From contig CAZSBS010000286.1 in NCBI GenBank assembly GCA_964605095.1, positions 1-5,699 on the forward strand: a stretch of DNA of 5,699 bases, in the 5' to 3' direction. Below, in pieces: positions 1 through 5,311 of the stretch. Position 1 is the first letter of the stretch. Each line of letters begins with the position of its first letter. Under the pieces are notes generated by a model that made no database searches, had not been told where the DNA came from, and saw nothing but the letters and a program-made list of their open reading frames with translations. The position numbers and the translations under genes are program-made. This stretch comes from JAUWQU01 sp964605095. GTDB lineage: Bacteria; Planctomycetota; Phycisphaerae; SM23-33.

Positions 1-1577
1 TTCGCCACGCGGTCGCCGCCGCCGACGCACGGGACGCCCTGGAAGAACCGCGTCGAGTCGAAAATGATCCGCTCGTCGGGCAGGTAGACGGGGTCGTAGT
101 TGTCCACTTCCGGGTCATCGGGCGTAACCTGCGTCAGGCCCTTGCCGTCGGCCCCAACCTCGAAGACCTGCCAGCGATTCTTCTCGTCAACCGAACTGAA
201 GATCATCTTGTCGGCGTCAAAGTGAAGGTCCACGTCGCCGACGAACACCGACCGCTCCGGGCGATAAAGCGTCGTCAGCTTGCCTGCCGGGCTTACCGGC
301 GAGAGCACGTCTATCTCGTTGTCGAAGCCGCTACGGCCAAGCGAGCAGTCGCCCTGCCAGTTCTGAGGCAGGCCGAGGTTGTTGGCGCTTCGCTTGACCA
401 GCAGCAGCTTGTCGAAGTCCATCAGCGGATTGGCCAGCAGGGCCTCCTGCTTCAACGTAGTGAACATTTCCACGGCCGCGACGAGCTTGCCCTGCTCGGC
501 ATCCTTGCTGTCGGCGACCTCGGCGACCGCCTGCTCGACCTTGTCCAGCCGCCGCAGGAATTCCTCGCCGCGCGGGTACTTGTTCCCGTAGGTCTGCATC
601 AGGTCCTGGATCGCCAGCCGCAGCGGCTTACTGTCGATGTCCTTGATTTTCGCCATCGCCTCCTGAAGGCGTTTGGCGCCGTAGTAGAGTTGGCGGACCT
701 TGTCCAGCCCGCCCGGGGCGGTTACTGTCTTGGCGGCCGCGTCGATCTGATCGCCGGCCTTGAGGCCCCGGACCGGGCCGACGTACCGCCCAGCCAGGGC
801 GGCCAATTTGCCCACCTGCCAGTCGGCGTTCCAGATCCCGTCGGCCTGCTCCCAGGCCATCTCGCGCTTGAAACCGGCCTCGGTGAAATCGCGCTGGACC
901 AGACTCCACAACTCGTTGCGCCGCACGGCGGCCGGGTTTGCCCTGGCCTCGCCGCTGCCGCCACTGGTCGTCGAGAAGTAATAGCCGCAATTGCCGCTGT
1001 TGTTCCATATCTTGATCAGCAGGTGGTTCTCGCCCTTGCGAAGCTCCAGAACGCAATTATTCTGGTCCGCTCCCATGCCGCGATTGACCTTCTCCGAGAT
1101 CACCTTCTTGCCGTTGCACCAGACAGCCAAGCCGTCGTCGCTGCCGTACCAGGTCGGCAGCTTCATGTCGCTCGATGCAACGATCTTGCGGTAGAAGTAG
1201 ATCGCCGCGTCGCCCGGGCACTGCCGGTCGTGGCCCTGTCCGTCGGCATCCTGGATGAGCTTCCAGCGAAGTTGGCCGTAGTCCTTGCCCAGGTCGATCT
1301 CCGTCTCCGGCGGGAAGGCGGTATCGAACGAGTTCTTGCCGTTGGCCTTGAACGGGCCGATCTCGTAAAATGGGCCTAACTGCGCACCGCCACCGGACTT
1401 GGTAGCATTCTTGCCGGCTTCGGCAGCCTCCTGCGCCGACAGGGCCTCGCGAGAAACGCGGAGGGTTTCCTGCCAGGTGTTCTTCCGCTGATAGTACGCC
1501 GGATCCCCGGCCAGACCCACGGAAACACAGGCCGCCAAAACGCAAAGTGCAGCCACTATCTTCGTCGTGCAAGTCAT
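1..1577 (-). CDS. HzsA-related exported beta-propeller protein, N-terminal part (3' end beyond window)
   Basis: Open from ATG at 1577 to the window edge without a stop, giving 525 residues; the family is often about twice as long. Start choice: AAGAAGG at 1590-1584, six bases before the ATG, followed by a signal peptide (residues 1-24, hydrophobic core IVAALCVLAACVSVGLAG). Residues about 67-203 resemble a PA14/galactose-binding beta-sandwich (WYGSDDGLAVWCNGKKV at 143-159, ENHLLIKIWNN at 183-193). Residues 210-380 are mostly helical. Residues 388-425 carry the stretch I recognise from planctomycete HzsA-related proteins (DFDKLLLVKR, NNLGLPQNWQG, FDNEIDVLSP). From about 440 PD40/WD40-like blades begin (DNYDPVYLPDERIIFDST, FQGVPC). 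The resemblance is to the middle domain of hydrazine synthase alpha subunit. No CxxCH haem motif is visible here, so hydrazine synthesis is not implied; the true function is unknown. It is probably periplasmic or extracellular, and is divergent from the glycosidase gene. I am confident it is a gene and fairly confident of the family. Confidence 0.88.
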   Translation of the reverse strand, partial: MTCTTKIVAALCVLAACVSVGLAGDPAYYQRKNTWQETLRVSREALSAQEAAEAGKNATKSGGGAQLGPFYEIGPFKANGKNSFDTAFPPETEIDLGKDYGQLRWKLIQDADGQGHDRQCPGDAAIYFYRKIVASSDMKLPTWYGSDDGLAVWCNGKKVISEKVNRGMGADQNNCVLELRKGENHLLIKIWNNSGNCGYYFSTTSGGSGEARANPAAVRRNELWSLVQRDFTEAGFKREMAWEQADGIWNADWQVGKLAALAGRYVGPVRGLKAGDQIDAAAKTVTAPGGLDKVRQLYYGAKRLQEAMAKIKDIDSKPLRLAIQDLMQTYGNKYPRGEEFLRRLDKVEQAVAEVADSKDAEQGKLVAAVEMFTTLKQEALLANPLMDFDKLLLVKRSANNLGLPQNWQGDCSLGRSGFDNEIDVLSPVSPAGKLTTLYRPERSVFVGDVDLHFDADKMIFSSVDEKNRWQVFEVGADGKGLTQVTPDDPEVDNYDPVYLPDERIIFDSTRFFQGVPCVGGGDRVA

Positions 1578-1583
1578 GAGAAG

Positions 1584-1590
1584 CCTTCTT
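1584..1590 (-). promoter_or_regulatory. Ribosome binding site of the HzsA-related gene
   Basis: Minus strand AAGAAGG, six bases before the ATG at 1577. It is the only purine-rich Shine-Dalgarno-like site near an in-frame start and fixes the start chosen for the gene. Confidence 0.7.
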
Positions 1591-1692
1591 TCCAAAGTTG
1601 CTCGGATACCGCCGGGGGGCGCGGCACCCAACACGGCCGACACTGTCCAATATCATTTAACCATCCCCGGCCGGGAATAGGCCGTTTTTCCC

Positions 1693-1720
1693 AACTTTCC
1701 CCAGCCCCGAAAAGAAAGTT
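1693..1720. repeat. 7-bp inverted repeat, possible operator
   Basis: AACTTTC at 1693-1699 and GAAAGTT at 1714-1720 are perfect reverse complements with a 14-bp spacer. Arm starts are 21 bp apart, about two helical turns, as for a dimeric regulator. It lies about 115-145 bp upstream of the minus gene. Perfect 7-bp dyads arise by chance at this scale, so this is only a candidate. Confidence 0.3.
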
Positions 1721-1789
1721 CTGGCTCTTACGTCTTAGGGCGGCGGGCCAGCCACGGCGCGCGCTGGGCAACGCGCCGCGCAGGACTCC

Positions 1790-1876
1790 AAACAACTGCC
1801 AAAAACTGCCAAACTCCCTCCAAACCACTTCCAAACTCCCCCCAAACCAGTGCCAAACTCCCCCCAAAGCACTCCC
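1790..1876. repeat. Tandem 11-bp repeat with helically phased A-tracts
   Basis: Eight consecutive units begin with AAA (or AAAA) at 1790, 1801, 1811, 1822, 1833, 1844, 1855 and 1866. All are 11 bp long except the second, which is 10 bp. Loose consensus is AAACNNNNNCC. From 1811 the units alternate, so a 22-bp higher-order unit (AAACTCCCTCC then AAACCACTTCC, and variants) repeats three times. One A-tract per helical turn on the same face is the classical arrangement for intrinsically curved DNA. The minus strand is correspondingly G-rich (GGGGGG runs separated by AGTTTGG), so quadruplex formation is also conceivable. Less regular A-tracts continue in approximate register to 2095. Confidence 0.85.
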
Positions 1877-1886
1877 AATGAGCGCA

Positions 1887-1910
1887 ATAACCACACCCAG
1901 CGTGTGTTAT
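1887..1910. repeat. Imperfect hairpin ATAAC/GTTAT
   Basis: ATAAC (1887-1891), a bulged C, and ACAC (1893-1896) pair with GTGT (1902-1905) and GTTAT (1906-1910) around a CCAGC loop, giving nine base pairs with one bulge. It sits at the right end of the 11-bp array. No T-run follows on either strand, so it is not called a terminator. Confidence 0.4.
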
Positions 1911-1980
1911 GGACTACTACCAAGGGTCCCAAAAGGGCTCGAAACCCCCTCCGAAACGCATGGCCGTACCACCAAAACCA

Positions 1981-2027
1981 CTCGTGCTCGCTCGGCCAGC
2001 ACTCCAAAACACATCGCGGCGCTATCG
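1981..2027. repeat. Direct repeat, copy 1 (47 bp)
   Basis: Copy 1 of a direct repeat whose second copy lies exactly 65 bp downstream. The last 28 bases (2000-2027, beginning CACTCCAAAACACATC) are identical in both copies; the preceding 19 bases differ at four positions. The 65-bp period is close to six helical turns, so the A-tracts of both copies keep the register of the 11-bp array to the left. Confidence 0.85.
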
Positions 2028-2045
2028 GCCGGCATCCCAAACACC

Positions 2046-2092
2046 CTCATGCGCGCTCGGCCGACACTCCAAAACACATCGCGGCGCTATCG
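2046..2092. repeat. Direct repeat, copy 2 (47 bp)
   Basis: Second copy of the 1981-2027 repeat, with 43 of 47 bases identical. It abuts the REP-like palindromic element that begins at about 2094. No reading frame is conserved across the pair in a way that suggests a coding repeat. Confidence 0.85.
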
Positions 2093-2093
2093 A

Positions 2094-2167
2094 AACACCT
2101 TCCCCTCGACGGAGAGGTCAGCCCGCAGGGCCGGCCCTAGCGGACCCCTAGCGGGGGTGAGGGTGTT
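2094..2167. repeat. REP-like palindromic element
   Basis: A 74-bp stretch bounded by AACACC (2094-2099) and its complement GGTGTT (2162-2167). It is built from consecutive hairpins: CCCCTC/GAGAGG with a GACG loop and one mismatch (2102-2117), GCCC/GGGC with a GCA loop (2121-2131), and CCCC/GGGG with a TAGC loop (2145-2156). GGGCCGGCCC at 2128-2137 is a perfect palindrome. The style (CCCCTCGACGGAGAGG ending in GGTGAGGGTG) is like short dispersed intergenic repeats seen in many GC-rich bacteria. It carries no gene. Whether other copies exist cannot be seen here. Confidence 0.55.
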
Positions 2168-2249
2168 GCCTGATCGCCCCCCAAGCCCGCCCGCGGCACC
2201 GCGCCGCCAAGGACCGAATCTGCATGGTGTCGGCGGAGTCCTGGTGTGG

Positions 2250-2269
2250 CCGACCAATTTCCTGGTCGG
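2250..2269. repeat. Perfect 7-bp hairpin upstream of a promoter
   Basis: CCGACCA (2250-2256) and TGGTCGG (2263-2269) are perfect reverse complements around a six-base loop. The element ends 18 bp before the -35 box of the promoter at 2288, a plausible place for an operator or activator site. No T-run follows, so a terminator is unlikely. Confidence 0.4.
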
Positions 2270-2295
2270 ACAGGTCGGGACAGGAGTTTGACAGG
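2269..2295. repeat. Three GACAGG repeats at about one helical turn
   Basis: GACAGG occurs at 2269, 2279 and 2290, spaced 10 and 11 bp, with two more copies at 2338 and 2444. The third copy overlaps the -35 box TTGACA. Such phased short repeats can be binding sites for a regulator. Confidence 0.4.
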
Positions 2296-2316
2296 AATCC
2301 CGGCCTCGCTTATCAT
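2288..2316 (+). promoter_or_regulatory. Near-consensus sigma70-type promoter
   Basis: TTGACA at 2288-2293 is a perfect -35 box, followed by a 17-base spacer and TATCAT at 2311-2316, five of six matches to the -10 box. Transcription would start at about 2323 on the plus strand. The next convincing start codon on that strand is the glycosidase GTG at 2927, so the transcript would have a leader of about 600 nt, or the promoter is left over from the decayed gene at 2676-2825. The match is strong for a GC-rich background but functional use is inferred. Confidence 0.6.
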
Positions 2317-2617
2317 CATCTCGCCGGAAGCACGGGCGACAGGGGCACCCATCTTACGCTGCCGCGAGTGGCGACGAGCGCCCATCACAAAGGATGACTA
2401 CTATCGCATCCGAAGTCTGCCCGCTGACCTCCTACCGCCGGTGGACAGGGTTGCCAGGTTCGCATAATGGAAAACTATCGACGGCGCATTCGCATCCGAA
2501 GTGCAACGGTAAGTACAAAAAGGAGGACATCGGCGTCGGCCCCGGCCCCACCCGCGACGGGGAAGTTCCGCGCAGTCCGAAACCCGCCAGCGGTGGTTAA
2601 ACGCAATGACATGATCG
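2317..2617. other. Intergenic stretch without a recognisable gene
   Basis: Short open frames exist on both strands, but none has a placed ribosome binding site, a consistent third-position G/C bias or a recognisable product. A 13-bp direct repeat, TCGCATCCGAAGT, occurs at 2404-2416 and 2490-2502. A purine-rich AAGGAGG at 2520-2526 has no ATG, GTG or TTG at a usable distance. This may be the scar left by loss of the 5' part of the gene whose stump lies at 2676-2825. Confidence 0.5.
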
Positions 2618-2645
2618 CCTGGCCGGCCCACATGCCCCGGCCGGG
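2618..2645. repeat. Strong GC hairpin beside a gene stump
   Basis: CCTGGCCGG (2618-2626) pairs with CCGGCCGGG (2637-2645) through nine pairs including one T-G wobble, with a ten-base loop. It lies about 30 bp before the point where the decayed coding sequence becomes recognisable, and could mark an element involved in the deletion or a structure in the leader RNA. It has no terminator T-run. Confidence 0.4.
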
Positions 2646-2675
2646 ATATGGCAACACAGGTCAATACTACAACAG

Positions 2676-2825
2676 GAGCCGGACTTCTGGGTGTTCGCCG
2701 ACATGGCGCCGTTCATCGGCAAGATCAGTTCGGCCGACAACCGCTTGCTGGGAATCTGCGCGAAGGGCGGCGCCGCAAAGCTGACGGGACTGACGGTCTG
2801 GGAGCTTCGCTCGGCCTGGGAGTAG
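2676..2825 (+). pseudogene. C-terminal stump of a glycosidase-like gene (GH32-like C-terminal end)
   Basis: Frame GAG at 2676 to TAG at 2823-2825 reads as 49 plausible codons, with EPDFWVFADMAPF at the start and LTGLTVWELRSAWE at the end. The closing pattern (GGxAKLxxLxVWELxSxW) resembles the last strands of the GH32-type C-terminal beta-sandwich, where sequences of the kind LxVYELKSIW close the protein. Third positions are mostly G or C, unlike the sequence to the left. Further up, the frame loses protein-like character and meets a TGA at 2607-2609. There is no start codon with a ribosome binding site, so only the 3' end of a former gene survives. It is co-oriented with the GH95-like gene 100 bp downstream. 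The family call is tentative; the coding remnant itself is better supported. Confidence 0.55.
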
Positions 2826-2915
2826 GAACTGTGGGATGTACGTGTTTGGCAATCTTGTTTGCAGCGCGCTTTGAGTCGGCTTTAGCCTAAAGGCCCTCAC
2901 CAACTGGTAGTCTGC

Positions 2916-2921
2916 AGGGAG
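2916..2921 (+). promoter_or_regulatory. Ribosome binding site of the GH95-like gene
   Basis: AGGGAG followed by five bases and a GTG at 2927. It supports the GTG start over the in-frame TTG at 2951, which would cut into the signal peptide. Confidence 0.7.
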
Positions 2922-2926
2922 CAAGT

Positions 2927-5239
2927 GTGAAGAATGATACGTTTCTTGGTTTGTGCGCTGGCGCCTGCCTGCTGGCCCTGTCGGCGCGGGGGCTGTTCAT
3001 CCTCGGGCTGCTTGCGGCCGCCGCCGCGCCGGCCTGGTGCCAATCACCAGCTAAGGACGCGGTCGATGTCCGCGTGGACTGGCCGAGCTTCATGGCGCGT
3101 CAGGATGCGGTCTGGGAGGCGCTGCCTGCGCGGTTCGACGACGGCGCGTTTCTCGGCAACGGCCTGATGGGCGCCACGATCTACCGCGACGGCGAGAACC
3201 GTTTCCGCTGGGAAATGGGGCGAGCGGACGTGACGGAACATCGCCGCGACAACGCACGCCTTCCCATCGGCGGGCTGGTGCTGACGACGGCCGGCAAAAT
3301 ACTGGGCGGCACGCTGCGGCTCGACCTATGGAACGCCGAAGTGCGCGGCGAGATCAAGACCGACAAGGGGGCAATCAACTTCCGCAGTTTCATCCACACC
3401 GACGAGATGGCGCTCCTGACGGACATCGAAGCCACGGGCGGCGAGACGGGCGCGAAGCTCGCGTGGGAGGCCGAGCCCGCCGTTGACCGTGCGAACAAGT
3501 ATCCCGCGGACCAGGCCAACCCCGCGCCGCGCATGGAGACCCTTGACGGCGTCGCGCTGTGCGAGCAGGCGCGTTTCGCCGGCGGCGCGTTTGCCACGGC
3601 GTACGCCGAGGCGCCGACGGCCAAGGGTCGGCGGGTCGTGCTCAGCATCGCCGACACGTTCCCCGGCAACTCCGCCGCCGCGGAAGCGGTCGCCGCGGTG
3701 AAGAAGAACATTGCGGCCGACTTTGCCGGCCTGCTCGGCACCCACCGAGCCTGGTGGCATGCATTCTACCCGAAGAGCTTCGTCTCGATCCCCGACCCCA
3801 GGTTGGAGAGTTTTTACTGGATCCAGTTCTACAAGCTGGCCAGCGCCTCGCGTCCCAATCACTTGCCGGTGGACCTCCTTGGGCCATGGTACCGCTCGAC
3901 CGGCTGGCCGCGAATCTGGTGGAACCTCAATATCGAGATACTCTACCTGCCGGTCTACACCGGCAACCATCTCGAGCTTGGCGAGTCGTTCACCAATTTC
4001 CTCGACCGCAAGCGAGCCAACTTCTTCCGCAACGCCAAGGAGATATGGAAGTTCGACGACTGCGCCACGGTCCCGCACACCACCGACTACGAAGGCCTGC
4101 GCGGCGACGGCACGTGTGCGCCCGCCGGCTACATCAACCCTGGCGACTTCACCTGGGCGCTGCACAACTACTATCTGCACTACAGATACTCGATGGACGA
4201 GAGCATTGTCACCGACCAGAAGGCGCACGCCTTCTATCCGCTCCTGCGCGGCAGCATCAACCTCTACCTCAAGCTGCTCGCCAAGGGCGACGATGGCAAG
4301 CTCCACCTGCCCGTGCTGCACTCGCCGGAGTATGGCAATGACGCTGACAACAACTACAACCTCGCGCTGCTGCGATGGGGGTGCCAGACGCTGATCGACC
4401 TGAACCGGCGCTACAAGCTCGACGATCCGCTCGCCCCCACGTGGCAGAGCACTCTCGACGACCTTGTCGCTTATCCGGTAGATGAGAACGGCCTGCGAAT
4501 CGGGGCCAAACTTCCGTTTGCCAGATCCCACCGGCACTGGTCGCACATGCTCATGATCCATCCGCTGCATATCATGACCGAGGACCAGAGCGAGAACCGC
4601 GACCTTATCGCCCGGTCCATCAAGCACTGGCTTACCGTCGATAACAGCCGCGAGGTTTACGGCTGGTCGCGAGCTACCGCCGCGTCTCTATATGCGACTC
4701 TGGGCGACGGCGACAACGCCATCGACCAAATCCACCGGCACATGGCCGATGGTCGCTTCGTGCGCCCCAACACCCAATACATCGAAGGCGACCCGGTCAT
4801 TGAGTGCTCGATCGTGCTGGGCCGATCACTCCAGGACATGCTCCTGCAAAGCTGGGGCAACAAGATCAACGTATTCCCGGCCGTGCCGAAGGCGTGGGAT
4901 ACCGCCGTCTTCCACGACCTGCGAGCCGAAGGGGCGTTCCTGGTCAGTGCCCGGCGCAAAGCCGGCAAGACCCTATGGGTGCGTGTCAAGAGCCTCGCCG
5001 GCGAGCCCTGCCGTATCAAGCCGGGCATCGAGGGCGAACTGAAGGCCGTCTCTTCCGGAACCCCCGTCCGGCTCAAGCCGCTGGGCGACGGGGTGTATGA
5101 GTTGGGGTTGGCTAAAGGCCAGGAGGCGCTGCTATACGCGGGCAGTACGGCCCCCGAGCCAGCCATCGCGCCGGTGCCAGCCGATCCGGCCGCCTGCAAC
5201 GACTGGGGCGTCAAGGAGAGCCGCGGCAAGACGCGCTGA
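2927..5239 (+). CDS. Exported GH95-like glycosidase (alpha-L-fucosidase family, divergent)
   Basis: Complete, 770 residues, GTG start. Residues 1-38 form a long signal peptide with two hydrophobic runs and probable cleavage near AWC-QS (no good lipobox). Residues 48 to about 255 match the GH95 N-terminal beta-sandwich (AFLGNGLMGATIY at 74-86). A helical linker leads to an (alpha/alpha)6 barrel at about 290-645, then a beta domain (VFPAVPKAWDTA at 649-660). Visible landmarks against GH95 (known for exo-alpha-L-fucosidase by inversion): NLN at 333-335 aligning with the paired catalytic Asn motif NIN; SPE at 466-468, with E468 as likely general acid; SHRHWSH at 534-540; GWSRA at 579-583; MLLQS at 638-642. 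The usual IDGNFG motif before MLLQS is not conserved; Glu620 or Glu626 occupies the Asp position. Substrate is therefore uncertain: a fucoside, L-galactoside or related glycan. Residues 740-770 are a Pro/Ala-rich tail. Family assignment is fairly sure, activity is not. Confidence 0.85.
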   Translation: MKNDTFLGLCAGACLLALSARGLFILGLLAAAAAPAWCQSPAKDAVDVRVDWPSFMARQDAVWEALPARFDDGAFLGNGLMGATIYRDGENRFRWEMGRADVTEHRRDNARLPIGGLVLTTAGKILGGTLRLDLWNAEVRGEIKTDKGAINFRSFIHTDEMALLTDIEATGGETGAKLAWEAEPAVDRANKYPADQANPAPRMETLDGVALCEQARFAGGAFATAYAEAPTAKGRRVVLSIADTFPGNSAAAEAVAAVKKNIAADFAGLLGTHRAWWHAFYPKSFVSIPDPRLESFYWIQFYKLASASRPNHLPVDLLGPWYRSTGWPRIWWNLNIEILYLPVYTGNHLELGESFTNFLDRKRANFFRNAKEIWKFDDCATVPHTTDYEGLRGDGTCAPAGYINPGDFTWALHNYYLHYRYSMDESIVTDQKAHAFYPLLRGSINLYLKLLAKGDDGKLHLPVLHSPEYGNDADNNYNLALLRWGCQTLIDLNRRYKLDDPLAPTWQSTLDDLVAYPVDENGLRIGAKLPFARSHRHWSHMLMIHPLHIMTEDQSENRDLIARSIKHWLTVDNSREVYGWSRATAASLYATLGDGDNAIDQIHRHMADGRFVRPNTQYIEGDPVIECSIVLGRSLQDMLLQSWGNKINVFPAVPKAWDTAVFHDLRAEGAFLVSARRKAGKTLWVRVKSLAGEPCRIKPGIEGELKAVSSGTPVRLKPLGDGVYELGLAKGQEALLYAGSTAPEPAIAPVPADPAACNDWGVKESRGKTR

Positions 5240-5311
5240 GCGGACGGCAACGAGCGGCCCTGTTCACAAGAGTCCCTGAGCGCCCCTGTGTACTCATCCG
5301 TTTGGCCCGCC

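Larger units (their letters stand above)
1578..1789. other. Upstream region of the minus-strand HzsA-related gene
   Basis: Non-coding on both strands as far as I can see. It contains the ribosome binding site of the minus gene (1584-1590), a 10-bp GC palindrome CCCGGCCGGG at 1666-1675 and a 7-bp dyad at 1693-1720. An A/T-rich patch at 1650-1660 (minus strand TTAAATGATATT) could hold a -10 box, but I found no well-spaced -35 partner, so no promoter is called. Confidence 0.5.

Noticed and set aside
222..1379. Long plus-strand open frame of 385 codons
   Set aside because: It is antisense to the HzsA-related gene, has no recognisable domain and reads as the Leu/Val/Ala/Arg-rich shadow typical of GC-rich coding DNA; the minus strand shows a signal peptide and clear family motifs.
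1887..1910. ATAAC/GTTAT hairpin as an integron attC site
   Set aside because: The arms do not fit the RYYYAAC and GTTRRRY core sites, the hairpin is too short, and there is no integrase or cassette.
1574..2040. Two overlapping minus-strand frames rich in Gly, Trp and Phe (FGGVWKWFGG-like)
   Set aside because: The composition comes from translating the 11-bp repeat; there is no ribosome binding site or domain, and the periodicity is in the DNA and not in codons (11 is not a multiple of 3).
1790..2092. Repeats considered as a CRISPR array or plasmid iterons
   Set aside because: Units of 11 bp without unique spacers and a single 47-bp pair do not fit CRISPR; there is no cas or replication initiator gene, so an origin is not supported.
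1850..2291. Plus-strand frames across the repeats and the palindromic element
   Set aside because: They run through the direct repeats and hairpins, have mixed third positions and no recognisable product.
2520..2530. Good Shine-Dalgarno sequence AAGGAGG
   Set aside because: No ATG, GTG or TTG lies at a usable distance; only an ATC follows, and the frame after it is short and featureless.
2467..2784. 105-codon plus-strand frame
   Set aside because: Arg/Ser-rich, overlaps the gene stump in the wrong frame, and the stump frame has the better protein character.
3326..4627. Minus-strand open frame of 433 codons opposite the GH95-like gene
   Set aside because: Shadow of a GC-rich gene: low-complexity Val/Arg/Leu composition, no start signal, while the plus strand carries all GH95 landmarks.
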